From positions 1 to 64,000 of the forward strand of contig JAQYTJ010000036.1 in NCBI GenBank assembly GCA_028724885.1: a stretch of DNA of 64,000 nucleotides, given 5' to 3'. Below the pieces are notes generated by a model that saw only the letters and a program-made list of their open reading frames with translations, had not been told where the DNA came from and searched no databases. Shown one piece after another: positions 18,027 through 27,602 of the stretch. This DNA is from Bacteroidales bacterium. GTDB taxonomy: Bacteria > Bacteroidota > Bacteroidia > Bacteroidales > UBA932. Position numbers and translations under genes: made by a program. Position 1 is the stretch's first letter; every line of letters begins with the position of its first letter.

Positions 18027-20405
18027 ATGAAAAAGTTTTCATTTCTTGCGGTATTGCTCCTCTGCATGTCAATCGGTGGCGTTGCTTCAGGGCATTCGCT
18101 TCATCGTGCCGATGGGGAGGTTTCCGTTGCGGACACATTGATGTGGGAAGGAGTGCCGATGACGCTTCAGGAGGCCGTGACGAGGGCTTCTTTCGCAAGC
18201 GGAAAATCTAGCCCGTTGAGGCTTACTCAAATTGGCAGCAGCACGATCATGGATCGTTCTTGGTCCAGGACTTATCCCGAACTCATAGGCGGGGCTCCGG
18301 GAGTGTACGCTACTTCGGAATCGGGGAGCTATGGCGACGCCCAGCTGAACATCCGGGGATTCGCTCAGGAGAACATCTCCGTGCTTCTGAACGGAATCCC
18401 GATTTCCGGCCTAACTTCGGGAAGCATGTACTGGAATAACTGGATGGGGCTAGCAGAGGCCACTGAGGCTATTCAACTGCAGAAAGGCGTCGGCTCTTCA
18501 ATGCTTTCTGACTGCTCGGTAGGCGGAACCGTGAATATAGTGACCACGACTGCCAGTGAGAATTTTTCCATGAATGCCGGTTTCGGGGCATCGGATTTCG
18601 GAACGGCGAAGACATACCTGAAAGTGAGCAGCGGCAGCTTGCCGCACGGATGGAGTTTTTCGGTCATGGGTTCGTATGTCGGAGGACGTGGCTGCGTGGA
18701 GAGCACTGACGTGAGCTCTTTCGCATTCTTACTGAATGTGAATAAGACTTTAGGCTCACGTAACACACTTATATTCAATTTTCTTGGCTCTCCTGAAAAA
18801 CATGGCCAGCGTTCGTCTAGGCTCACTTATGCCGAGGTGGAACTGCATGGCAGGCAATTCAGCAAGGACTGGGGCTGGAAGGATGGCAAGCGATTCGGCC
18901 TGGGCGTGAATAATTATTTCAAGCCGTATTTCACGCTTCAGCATCTTTACGCCTCTGACAGGCTTACGCTTCGGAATTCCGTCTATTTCTCGATTGGCGA
19001 CGGGGGTGGGCGCTGGAGAGAGTCTGCAGGCAAGTCGGTATATTCATACGGCACTCCAGATGGACATATAGATTGGAATGCAATTGTGGCAGATAATGTC
19101 TTGGAGGAGACCCCAGGCTACGGTAGAAGGGCCCAGAACATATTGTCGGACTATCAGGCGGGACACACCCAGGCAGGAGCGATATTTTCTGGAGAGCTTG
19201 CGGTAGGGAAGGATTGGAAGGTTGGCTTTGGAGCCAATTATCAGAATTACAGGACTTGGGAACGCGAAAAAATAACTGATTTGCTTGGAGCGGATTATTG
19301 GTATGAAGATTATGCAAGCAAGTCTTTGAAAGGGCTTTCTGGACGCAACTCTTACAAGAGGGTCGGGGATTATATCCGTACTCGGAACGGAAAGATAATC
19401 AATCATGGGACTGTCTATGCGTCTGCGAAATACCAAGGAAGGAGCTTGAATGCTACATTTGGCGCCTCAGTGTTTGGCAGCACGAATCAGCGCTGGGACA
19501 AATACAATTATTCGGGGAATGAAGTGTACAGCAAGATCGCAAAAGGAGTTGGCACAAGCTTCAAAGGAGGGCTTCTTTGGCATATTAATAAGGCAAACAG
19601 CATTTATGTCAATGCCGGGTTCTATTCACGCCTGCCATATTCCAGCACGTTCTTCAGCTCAGGGAACAATTCAGTTTCCAAAAATGTCAAGAATGAGAAG
19701 AATTTCCTGGGAGAGTCCGGTTACCGGTTCGTTTTCGATAGAGGCGGCCTCGAGACTGAATTCTATGCCGCATATTGGAAGGACAGAATGCTGATGTCTG
19801 GACGCTACAAACAGCAGAACGAGGAAGACAGCAGGTACATGGTCACGGGTCTGGATGCTTTGCATTACGGGGTTGAGGCTGAGCTCTGGTGGAACATTTC
19901 TTCTTGGATGAAGCTGAGCGCATTCGCTTCGATAGGCAGCTGGCATTGGAAGAACGACGTGAATGCGATCATCTATGATGAATATACCGGACTAGAGGCA
20001 GATCGGGTCAATGTCTATTGCGATGGGCTGCCTGTCGGTGCGGCTCCGCAGACTCAGGCTGGGGCGACACTTGACGTAAAGTTGCCAGCGGGGTTCAGCA
20101 TTTCTGCGGACTGGCGTCTAAATGCCCGGATGTATGCAGACTTTGATCCGGCTTCTCGCACAGATGCTTCGGACAGGACCGCCCCTTACCGAATCCCTTC
20201 AGTCAATCTTTTCGGAGGAGATGTCCGCTGGTCTGGCACTTTCTTCGGCAAGGCCGGCTACGAACTATTTCTACACTGCTCTAACATATTAGATGCTAAA
20301 TACATAGAACGTGGCAGGGATGGCTCATCCCATGACCGTGACTCTTTTACCGGCTTCTGGGGCTTCGGTCGCAACCTCAGCTTCGGGTTCAGGATAAATA
20401 TTTAG
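18027..20405 (+). CDS. TonB-dependent receptor under FMN riboswitch control, putative flavin importer
   Basis: Outer-membrane TonB-dependent receptor of 792 aa. It has a signal peptide to about residue 22 and a plug domain (about 60-180) with NIRGFAQENISVLLNGIPI and SVGGTVNIVTTTA. A 22-strand-type barrel rich in aromatic and glycine residues ends in NLSFGFRINI. There is no carboxypeptidase-like N-terminal domain and no SusD partner, so it is not a PUL transporter. It is a single gene: prfB with its own promoter starts 75 nt downstream. The riboswitch is the main clue to substrate; I infer uptake of riboflavin, FMN or a related flavin. An alternative is uptake of another compound needed when flavins are scarce. 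Confidence 0.85.
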   Translation: MKKFSFLAVLLLCMSIGGVASGHSLHRADGEVSVADTLMWEGVPMTLQEAVTRASFASGKSSPLRLTQIGSSTIMDRSWSRTYPELIGGAPGVYATSESGSYGDAQLNIRGFAQENISVLLNGIPISGLTSGSMYWNNWMGLAEATEAIQLQKGVGSSMLSDCSVGGTVNIVTTTASENFSMNAGFGASDFGTAKTYLKVSSGSLPHGWSFSVMGSYVGGRGCVESTDVSSFAFLLNVNKTLGSRNTLIFNFLGSPEKHGQRSSRLTYAEVELHGRQFSKDWGWKDGKRFGLGVNNYFKPYFTLQHLYASDRLTLRNSVYFSIGDGGGRWRESAGKSVYSYGTPDGHIDWNAIVADNVLEETPGYGRRAQNILSDYQAGHTQAGAIFSGELAVGKDWKVGFGANYQNYRTWEREKITDLLGADYWYEDYASKSLKGLSGRNSYKRVGDYIRTRNGKIINHGTVYASAKYQGRSLNATFGASVFGSTNQRWDKYNYSGNEVYSKIAKGVGTSFKGGLLWHINKANSIYVNAGFYSRLPYSSTFFSSGNNSVSKNVKNEKNFLGESGYRFVFDRGGLETEFYAAYWKDRMLMSGRYKQQNEEDSRYMVTGLDALHYGVEAELWWNISSWMKLSAFASIGSWHWKNDVNAIIYDEYTGLEADRVNVYCDGLPVGAAPQTQAGATLDVKLPAGFSISADWRLNARMYADFDPASRTDASDRTAPYRIPSVNLFGGDVRWSGTFFGKAGYELFLHCSNILDAKYIERGRDGSSHDRDSFTGFWGFGRNLSFGFRINI

Positions 20406-20427
20406 GCTTTCGGCGATCCATTTTCGG

Positions 20428-20458
20428 TTGTCATGGCGGTAATATTTTCCTATCTTTG
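20428..20458 (+). promoter_or_regulatory. Promoter of prfB
   Basis: TTG (20428-20430), 20 nt spacer, then TATCTTTG (20451-20458): a full match to the Bacteroidota primary sigma consensus. The predicted leader to the ATG at 20481 is only about 15 nt. Confidence 0.72.
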
Positions 20459-20480
20459 CAAAATTAAAAATGGAGAGCCG

Positions 20481-21636
20481 ATGACATCAAAGGAACAGAT
20501 AGAGGCCCTGCATCAGCGTGTGGAAACGCTGGGGAGGTGTCTTTGACATCCCAGGGAAAAGGGAACAGGCAGCTGCGTTGCAGAAGAAGACTGAAGCTCC
20601 GGAATTCTGGAATGACCCGAAGGCCGCTGAGGCGTTCTTGAAGAATCTTAACAGCATAAAATCGTGGGTAACATCTTTCGATAAGGTCGCCACAGACGTT
20701 GACGACCTTGATGTGCTGTATGATTTCGCAAGAGAGAGCCTAGGGGATGATGCTGACGATGCTGCTTCGAGTCCAGAATCGCAGGAACTCGATGAGACAT
20801 ATTCAAAGGCAATGAAAGAAGTTGAGGATTTGGAGCTTAAGAATATGCTTGGGGCTGAAGGGGACAACCTTGGAGCCATTCTCACGATTAACTCTGGCGC
20901 AGGTGGGACAGAATCCAACGACTGGTCTTCGATGCTGATGCGAATGTACATGCGCTGGGGTGAAAGGAATGGGTATAAAGTTACCGTCACCGACATGCAG
21001 GAAGGGGATGAGGCTGGCATAAAGTCGGCGACCATAGAGATTGACGGGGAATATGCCTACGGCTACTTGAAGGCTGAGAACGGCGTTCATCGTCTGGTCA
21101 GGATTTCGCCGTTCAATGCCCAGGGCAAGCGTCAGACGACGTTCTCGTCCGTTTTCGTGTATCCGCTAGTGGATGATTCCATTGAGGTTGTAGTGGACCC
21201 TTCCAGGGTGTCCTGGGACACGTTTAGGGCAGGCGGCCACGGGGGACAGAATGTGAATAAGGTCGAGTCAGGAGTTCGCCTGAGGTATATGTACAAGGAT
21301 CCTGACACTGGGGAGGAACAGGAAATATTAATAGAGAACACGGAGACTCGCGACCAGCCTAAAAACCGAGAGAAGGCGATGCTTCTGCTCAAATCTCGTT
21401 TGTACGATCTTGAGATGAAGAGGCGTCAGGCGAAGAAGGACGAGATCGAGGGCCAGAAGATGAAAATCGAGTGGGGTTCGCAGATTCGCTCCTACGTGCT
21501 GCATCCTTACAAGATGGTGAGCGACCTTCGCACAGGTCTAAAGACTGCCGATGCTCAGGGTGTGCTGGACGGTGACTTAAACCAGTTCATGAAGGCGTTC
21601 CTAATGCAGCAAGGCACTGGTGCTAAGTCTGAATGA
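20481..21636 (+). CDS. prfB: Peptide chain release factor 2, with programmed +1 frameshift
   Basis: Class I release factor that reads UGA and UAA. The gene is in two frames. The first 21 codons from 20481 end at an in-frame TGA (20544-20546), and the rest continues in the +1 frame from GAC at 20545, giving about 384 aa. The junction is GGGAGG-TGT-CTT-TGA-C, the classical RF2 autoregulatory site: a Shine-Dalgarno-like GGGAGG three bases before slippery CTT, and a TGA followed by C. The protein has the SPF stop-recognition tripeptide (VRISPFNAQG) and the catalytic GGQ (RAGGHGGQNVNKVESGVRL). Low RF2 favours slippage and so restores RF2. Confidence 0.95.
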
Positions 21637-21696
21637 TAAGGCGCAAATGCTGAAGGAGATAGTAGTGGGACGCATCTTCCCATAGGTCATCATGAA

Positions 21697-21741
21697 CGGC
21701 ACCTGCCGTCATTCTGAACTTGATTCATGATCTATCGCATA
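21697..21741. repeat. Intergenic palindrome and 14-bp dispersed repeat
   Basis: ACGGCA-CC-TGCCGT (21697-21710) is a perfect inverted repeat in the prfB-fumarase gap. It is followed by ATGATCTATCGCAT (21728-21741), which also occurs exactly at 15-28 near the left edge. A ten-base part of it (TCTATCGCAT) recurs inverted at 63327-63336. All three sites are intergenic. This looks like a small extragenic repeat family; no T-run supports a terminator. Confidence 0.4.
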
Positions 21742-21818
21742 CGATTGACCATCAACCTAGAGTTGAAAAGAAAATTGAATTTGAAGTATTAATGTAATAT
21801 GTTAAATATTAATAAATT

Positions 21819-23435
21819 ATGGTAGAATTTAAATATGCTCCGATGTTTCAGCTTGGATCTGATGCCACGGAGTACTATCGTCTGACGAAAGACCACGTTA
21901 GCGTCGGCGAATTTGAAGGCAAGCCCATCCTGAAAGTTGATCCGGAGGCACTTACTATGCTTGCAAACACTGCGTTCAGGGACGTGAACTTCCTTCTGCG
22001 TCCTGCCCACAACCAGCAAGTGGCAAAGGTCCTCTATGATTCGGAGGCCTCGGACAACGACAAATACGTCGCTCTGCGTTTTCTTCGCAATGCGGAAGTG
22101 GCGGCAAAGGGCAAGCTGCCTTTCTGCCAAGACACTGGAACGGCAATCATCCACGGAGAGAAGGGACAGCAGGTGTGGACAGGCTTCGATGATGCCGAGG
22201 TGCTCTCGAAAGGAGTGTTCAAGACCTACACAGAGGAGAACCTTCGTTACAGCCAGAACGCTCCTTTGGACATGTACAAAGAAGTCAACACGAAATGCAA
22301 TCTGCCAGCCCAGATTGACATAGCAGCCACTGAAGGCATGGAATACAAGTTCCTCTGCGTAGTGAAAGGTGGCGGCTCTGCCAATAAATCCTATCTATAC
22401 CAGATGACTAAAGCGGTTCTCAATCCAGACACCCTTGTGCCATTCCTGGTAGAGAAGATGAAGACTCTCGGAACTGCCGCCTGCCCGCCTTACCACATTG
22501 CATTCGTCATCGGAGGCACTTCGGCAGAGAAGAATCTGCTCACGGTGAAACTGGCTTCAACGCATTACTATGACTCTCTGCCGACCACCGGCGATGAGAC
22601 GGGCCGTGCGTTTAGAGACATCGAACTTGAAAATCAGGTATTGCAGGAGGCTTATAAGATCGGGCTAGGAGCCCAGTTCGGAGGCAAATATTTCGCGCAC
22701 GACGTGCGCATCATTCGCCTGCCTCGTCATGGAGCCAGCTGCCCAATCGGACTTGGTGTCAGCTGTTCTGCAGACCGCAACATAAAAGCGAAAATCAATC
22801 AGGATGGAATCTGGATAGAGAAATTGGACGACAATCCTACTCAGTGGATTCCTAAGGAATTGCGCAACGCCGGTGAGGGCGAGGGAGTAGTAGTAGACCT
22901 TGACCGTCCTATGACAGAAATCTGTGCTCAGCTTTCTGCGTATCCTGTTTCCACTCGCCTGAGCTTGAATGGAACTATCATCGTGGCCCGTGACATAGCA
23001 CATGCCCGCCTTAAAGAGAGGCTTGACAGGGGAGAGGATTTGCCACAGTATTTCAAGGATCACCCTGTGTTCTATGCTGGCCCTGCCAAAACTCCGGAAG
23101 GAATGGCTTGCGGCTCCATGGGACCTACGACTGCTAACCGTATGGATCCTTACGTGGATTTGTTCCAGGACCACGGCGGATCGATGATAATGATCGCCAA
23201 GGGCAATCGCACGCAGGCCGTGACCGATGCCTGCAAGAAGCATGGCGGCTTCTATCTCGGCTCCATCGGCGGCCCTGCCGCCATCCTTTCCTACGAGAGC
23301 ATAAAGAGCATCGAATGCGTCGAATATCCTGACCTCGGAATGGAGGCGATCTGGAAGATCCGCGTGGAGAACTTCCCGGCCTTCATCCTCGTCGACGACA
23401 AAGGCAACGACTTTTTCAAGCAGCTTGGACTGTAG
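21819..23435 (+). CDS. fumA: Class I fumarate hydratase (4Fe-4S, FumA/FumB type)
   Basis: Iron-sulfur fumarase, 538 aa, interconverting fumarate and malate; in Bacteroidota it serves the reductive branch toward succinate. Both halves of the class I enzyme are fused in one chain, as in FumA. Visible features are [11 protein letters not shown] with the first cluster cysteine, [33 protein letters not shown] with two further cysteines, and the C-terminal beta domain with [16 protein letters not shown] and [24 protein letters not shown]. The ATG lies in an A/T-rich leader. A strong hairpin follows the stop. Confidence 0.93.
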   Translation: MVEFKYAPMFQLGSDATEYYRLTKDHVSVGEFEGKPILKVDPEALTMLANTAFRDVNFLLRPAHNQQVAKVLYDSEASDNDKYVALRFLRNAEVAAKGKLPFCQDTGTAIIHGEKGQQVWTGFDDAEVLSKGVFKTYTEENLRYSQNAPLDMYKEVNTKCNLPAQIDIAATEGMEYKFLCVVKGGGSANKSYLYQMTKAVLNPDTLVPFLVEKMKTLGTAACPPYHIAFVIGGTSAEKNLLTVKLASTHYYDSLPTTGDETGRAFRDIELENQVLQEAYKIGLGAQFGGKYFAHDVRIIRLPRHGASCPIGLGVSCSADRNIKAKINQDGIWIEKLDDNPTQWIPKELRNAGEGEGVVVDLDRPMTEICAQLSAYPVSTRLSLNGTIIVARDIAHARLKERLDRGEDLPQYFKDHPVFYAGPAKTPEGMACGSMGPTTANRMDPYVDLFQDHGGSMIMIAKGNRTQAVTDACKKHGGFYLGSIGGPAAILSYESIKSIECVEYPDLGMEAIWKIRVENFPAFILVDDKGNDFFKQLGL

Positions 23436-23456
23436 TACCTTCATTGAATATCACGA

Positions 23457-23496
23457 CAAGAGCCGTAACGCTGATTTTTCAGAGTTTCGGCTCTTG
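23457..23496 (+). terminator. Intrinsic terminator of the fumarase gene
   Basis: CAAGAGCCG (23457-23465) pairs perfectly with CGGCTCTTG (23488-23496). An inner CTGA/TCAG helix encloses a T-rich loop, and CTTTATCTTC follows. The T-run is weak. The -33 TTG of the next promoter is formed by the last bases of the stem. Confidence 0.65.
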
Positions 23497-23526
23497 CTTT
23501 ATCTTCTCGTTTTTTGTGTATCTTTG
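23494..23526 (+). promoter_or_regulatory. Promoter of the EamA permease gene, nearly leaderless
   Basis: TTG (23494-23496), 22 nt, TATCTTTG (23519-23526). The -7 box ends 8 nt before the ATG at 23535, so the transcript would start at or within a few bases of the start codon. It also rules out the upstream in-frame ATG at 23514. Confidence 0.55.
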
Positions 23527-23534
23527 CGATCGCT

Positions 23535-24446
23535 ATGTGGTTATATCTGGCATTTATCTCGGCATTCTTGCTGGGATTCTATGACACATTCAAGAAAAAG
23601 TCGCTCAGTGGCAACGCAGTGATTCCGGTCTTGTTCCTGAATACGCTGTTCTGCTCTCTGATATTCCTGCCTCTAGTCGTGCTTTCGTCGAAGGGAACGG
23701 CCTTGGACGGCAGCATATTCAAAGTAGCTCCTGCAGGTGGCTGGGAGGTGCAGAAATGGATTATATTGAAAAGCCTGATGGTGCTGAGCTCCTGGATCCT
23801 TGGATATTTTGGGATGAAGCATCTGCCGCTAACCATAGTAGGACCCATCAATGCCACTAGGCCGGTCATGGTGCTCGTCGGGGCAATGCTGATTTTCGGA
23901 GAAAGACTGAATATGTTGCAGTGGATGGGGGTGCTGATAGCTATTTTGTCATTTTTCATGCTAGAGAGGAGTGGCAAGAAGGAAGGAATAGATTTCAAGC
24001 GGAATAAATGGGTATATGCCGTCGTGGGCGCAGCTGTAATGGGAGCGTTATGTGCGCTTTACGACAAGTTCATGATGAACCCGGATGGGCTGGGGCTGGA
24101 CAAGCTCGTGGTGCAGAGCTATTATAACTTTTATCAGTGCGGCATCATGGCCGTAATCCTGCTGGCTCTCTGGTTCCCACGCAGAAAATCAGAAACACCT
24201 TTCCGATGGCGCTGGTCAATCATATTCATTTCTGTGTTCCTTTGCGCCGCCGATTTCGTTTATTTCTATGCCCTCAGCCTCCCCGATGCGATGGTTTCCA
24301 TCGTTTCCATGATTCGCAGGAGCAGCGTGGTCGTCAGCTTCACGTTCGGCGCCATCCTCTTCAACGAGCACAACATCCGCAGCAAAGCCATTGACCTCGC
24401 CCTAGTCCTACTAAGTCTGGCTTTCCTGTGGCTTGGCTCAGAATGA
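23535..24446 (+). CDS. EamA/DMT-family inner-membrane permease
   Basis: Drug/metabolite-transporter superfamily protein of about 303 aa with ten predicted membrane helices in two EamA repeats. The first repeat includes HLPLTIVGPINATRPVMVLVGA and the second SLPDAMVSIVSMIRRSSVVVSFTFGA, the typical fourth-to-fifth helix signatures. A short charged loop (LERSGKKEGIDFKRNKW) separates the halves. The substrate is unknown; the family exports or imports metabolites. I place the start at 23535 because the promoter -7 box covers the codons upstream. A short GC hairpin follows the stop. Confidence 0.82.
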   Translation: MWLYLAFISAFLLGFYDTFKKKSLSGNAVIPVLFLNTLFCSLIFLPLVVLSSKGTALDGSIFKVAPAGGWEVQKWIILKSLMVLSSWILGYFGMKHLPLTIVGPINATRPVMVLVGAMLIFGERLNMLQWMGVLIAILSFFMLERSGKKEGIDFKRNKWVYAVVGAAVMGALCALYDKFMMNPDGLGLDKLVVQSYYNFYQCGIMAVILLALWFPRRKSETPFRWRWSIIFISVFLCAADFVYFYALSLPDAMVSIVSMIRRSSVVVSFTFGAILFNEHNIRSKAIDLALVLLSLAFLWLGSE

Positions 24447-24453
24447 CGAATCC

Positions 24454-24476
24454 GAAAGGGGGCTTCGGCCTCTTTC
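24454..24476 (+). terminator. Probable terminator after the EamA gene
   Basis: GAAAG...CTTTC arms enclose GGC-TTCG-GCC, a stable UUCG-type tetraloop, followed by TCGTTGCTTTT. It is short with a small asymmetry in the stem, so it is a reasonable but not certain terminator. Confidence 0.5.
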
Positions 24477-24740
24477 TCGTTGCTTTTAATTTGAAACCTG
24501 TGCCATTTCTTCGTGATTCATGTATTAATCAATGGTAGAAAATTATCCCAATTAATGGGGATACTAACTCTGTAGTCTTTCTATTTATGGAGAATATCGT
24601 TATAGTTCGAAAGTAAAAAATAAATATCATTGGGTATTGCAGAATGCTTCTGTATTGCTTAATTTCACAGAAATTATCATTAGTTATCAACGTGGAAGAG
24701 ATTTTTGCGGTATTTGAACCTTTTAATCCGAAACTTTGAC

Positions 24741-27566
24741 ATGAGAAAAATAATCATATTCATAGTTGCCATTTTTGCGAGCAACGTGGCTTTTCCCCAA
24801 GGTAAAACTGTTTCCATAAAAGGTTCCGTAGCGGATGAAAGTGGGATTCCGCTGGAATTGGCAACCGTGAGCCTCAACAGCTCGCTAATCACTTGCACCA
24901 AGAGCGACGGGTCTTTCTCCATAGCGAATGTGCCTGTCGGCACCTATGAATATTCCGTATCTTATGTCGGTTTCGAGACCCTCAAAGGAACGCTCGTGGT
25001 CAAGAATGGCTCTGAACGAATAGACGTTAATCTGAAAGAACTCAGCCTGGCATTGTCAGGGGTGACGGTGACCGCCAGCCAGGAGCAGATGGGGTCGAAA
25101 TCGATAATCGACCAAGAGGCCATCCGGCACATTCAGCCTAAGAGCATGAGTGACTTGCTTCAGCTCATGCCAGGGAATCTGGTGACTAACCCTAACCTGA
25201 ATACGGTCGCCAATGCTAAAATTCGGGAAATCGGCGATAACGTAGCCAATTCGCTTGGAACGGCGGTTATACTTGACGGAGCACCATTGAGCAATGATGC
25301 GAACCTGCAGGTTATGGGGTCTGCCAAATACGGATCCAGCTGGAGCACGGATGCTACTTCAGCTGCCCGCCAGACTACTGCCGGTAGTGGGGCGGACCTT
25401 CGTACCGTCAGCGCCGGAAGCATCGAGTCGGTCGAGGTTGTCAGTGGCATTCCTTCCGTCGAATACGGCAACCTGACTTCCGGAGCAGTGATAGTGAAAA
25501 CCAAATCCGGCAGAACCCCGTGGGAGGCTAGGGCGCAGGTAGATGAGAGATCAAAGCTGTTCTATCTTGGCAAAGGCTTCAACCTCAAAGCTGGCGGAGC
25601 CATGAACTATAGCGTGGACTGGGTTCAGTCGTGGGGCGATGTCCGACGCCATTACTTGGGATATGACAGGCTGACTGCCACCGCCGGCTATTCAAGACAG
25701 TTCGGTCGTCTTTCTCTCAATGTGAAAGGGTCGTTTTACTCGAACGTGAACAATACTAAGTCAGACAGGCAGATGGACGATATGGACTACCACTATAAGA
25801 ATTCAAATATGGGCGGACGGCTTTCGATCAACGGGAGATATCAGAATGCGAAGGCTTTCCTGTCCGGCATTGACTACAATATTTCTGCGCAAGTCTCCAA
25901 AACCCTTGATCAGCACGACAACTGGGTTAGCAATCCTGACGGAGTGATTACGAATTCTAGGGTTGCTGGGGTGCGTGAAGCCCAGTTCAAGACCGTTGGC
26001 TACCACTCTCATTATCAGATTGATGGGCTTCCCATCAATGTCTTCGCCCAGCTGATAGCCAACAAGTACATACCTTTTGGGAAAAACGATTTCACGACTT
26101 TGAAATTCGGCGGCGAGTATACCTACGATGCGAACAAGGGTGACGGCTTCACTTACGATGAGAATAACCCTCCGCAGTACGGCTCTGCGCAGACACTTCG
26201 CCCGAGGGCATATAAAGATATTCCCGCATTGAACACGGCATCCGTATTCCTCAATGACAAGACCGAAAAGACTTTCGGCACCATAGGAACCCAGCTAGAA
26301 GTGGGCATCCGGGCAAGCAATCTGTTCCTTGACAACTCCAAGAGCGGTGGGAAAAACAGTTACTTCGTGCTGGAGCCTAGGTTCAATGCAAAGGTGAGCA
26401 TACTCAACGACCGGAATAACAAATTCATGGACGATCTCTCCATCACTGGCGGCTACGGCCTGTTCAATAAGATGCCTACTCTGTTGTACCTTTATCCTGA
26501 TGTGGCATATTTCGACAACGTCAGCCTTGCCAAGTATGGTGGGAATGAATCTGACAGGCTGGCGCTGATGACCACTGACATAGTTTCGGACACGAAAAAT
26601 CCGGATCTCAAGCCGGCTCATTCCTCTAAATGGGAACTGGGTCTCTCTTTCGCCAAAGGTCCGGCGAAAGGGTTCGTGACATGGTACCACGAGAATCATC
26701 GTCACGAATTCGGCTTCGCTTCTCAGCTGTATATCCAAAGCTACGATGTCTTCGAAGTGCCGGCTTCTGCCAAATCTCCCGTATTTAGTCTCTCGACCGG
26801 AAACGTCTCATACGTAGACGAGAACGGCGATGCGAAGATAGCTGGCAAAACTCGGAATTCGGAAATGTTTCATTGGAGCCTTCCTTCGAACACGACGCAT
26901 TCGGTCAAGAAGGGGCTGGAATACGGAATCGATTTACAGGAGTGGAGGGCGATCCGTACTTCTTTGAGCATAAACGGGGCGTGGATGCACGTCAAGAGAG
27001 TGTCCGAGAACACCGGGCTTCAGAGCATCAACTATACTTATGGCTATGAGTCAGTGACTCCGGAGGGCATCGGGTCTGTTTCCGAGAGGCTGAACACAAC
27101 GTTCCGTTTCATTACGCATCTGCCAGCCGTGAAGATGATATTCACGTCTACAGTACAAATCGTGTGGTACGAGAGCGAACGTATGGTCTACGAGGACGGA
27201 AGCGGGAATTCTCGTTACCACAAGGCCTCCTGGACTGACGGAAAGGAATATCTTTTCGTGGATCCCGTTGGGTATTACGATTTGACAGGAAAACTCTCTC
27301 CTTGGAAGAGCGATTACCTCAACGATCCTACCATGAACGTCCTGATTCCTCGCTACCAGACTTATGCATTCGAGAAAGACATCACGAGTCCGTGGGTACT
27401 CCTAGGCTTCAGGTTCACGAAAGAGCTTGGCAAGACGGCGGAGATTTCTTTCATAGCCAACAATTTCACAGACACGAAGAGGTATCACATCAACAAGTAC
27501 AGCATGACTCGCACGCTACTGCATCCGGAGATGTATTTCGGAGCAGAGCTGAAGATTAAGCTATGA
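24741..27566 (+). CDS. TonB-dependent receptor with carboxypeptidase-like N-domain, protease-operon receptor
   Basis: First gene of a six-gene operon. It is an outer-membrane TonB-dependent receptor of about 941 aa with a signal peptide to about residue 20 (AFPQG). A carboxypeptidase-regulatory-like domain follows (about 22-105; GSVADESGIPLELATVSLNSS), then a plug starting LSGVTVTASQE with NSLGTAVILDGAPLSN and SVEVVSGIPSVEYGNLTSGAVIVKT. The barrel ends in a C-terminal MYFGAELKIKL. It lacks the SusC signature and has no SusD next to it. The start at 24741 is preferred because it begins the signal peptide; an ATG 12 codons earlier adds a non-signal stretch. The neighbours suggest a protein-derived or metal/heme ligand. 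Confidence 0.85.
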   Translation: MRKIIIFIVAIFASNVAFPQGKTVSIKGSVADESGIPLELATVSLNSSLITCTKSDGSFSIANVPVGTYEYSVSYVGFETLKGTLVVKNGSERIDVNLKELSLALSGVTVTASQEQMGSKSIIDQEAIRHIQPKSMSDLLQLMPGNLVTNPNLNTVANAKIREIGDNVANSLGTAVILDGAPLSNDANLQVMGSAKYGSSWSTDATSAARQTTAGSGADLRTVSAGSIESVEVVSGIPSVEYGNLTSGAVIVKTKSGRTPWEARAQVDERSKLFYLGKGFNLKAGGAMNYSVDWVQSWGDVRRHYLGYDRLTATAGYSRQFGRLSLNVKGSFYSNVNNTKSDRQMDDMDYHYKNSNMGGRLSINGRYQNAKAFLSGIDYNISAQVSKTLDQHDNWVSNPDGVITNSRVAGVREAQFKTVGYHSHYQIDGLPINVFAQLIANKYIPFGKNDFTTLKFGGEYTYDANKGDGFTYDENNPPQYGSAQTLRPRAYKDIPALNTASVFLNDKTEKTFGTIGTQLEVGIRASNLFLDNSKSGGKNSYFVLEPRFNAKVSILNDRNNKFMDDLSITGGYGLFNKMPTLLYLYPDVAYFDNVSLAKYGGNESDRLALMTTDIVSDTKNPDLKPAHSSKWELGLSFAKGPAKGFVTWYHENHRHEFGFASQLYIQSYDVFEVPASAKSPVFSLSTGNVSYVDENGDAKIAGKTRNSEMFHWSLPSNTTHSVKKGLEYGIDLQEWRAIRTSLSINGAWMHVKRVSENTGLQSINYTYGYESVTPEGIGSVSERLNTTFRFITHLPAVKMIFTSTVQIVWYESERMVYEDGSGNSRYHKASWTDGKEYLFVDPVGYYDLTGKLSPWKSDYLNDPTMNVLIPRYQTYAFEKDITSPWVLLGFRFTKELGKTAEISFIANNFTDTKRYHINKYSMTRTLLHPEMYFGAELKIKL

Positions 27567-27602
27567 TATATTGACAAGTTAAGTGTATTTATGTATTTTA
27601 TT

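Noticed and set aside
21697..21710. Terminator for prfB at ACGGCACCTGCCGT.
   Set aside because: Six-base arms, two-base loop (too tight to close fully) and no T-run after it; described as a repeat instead.
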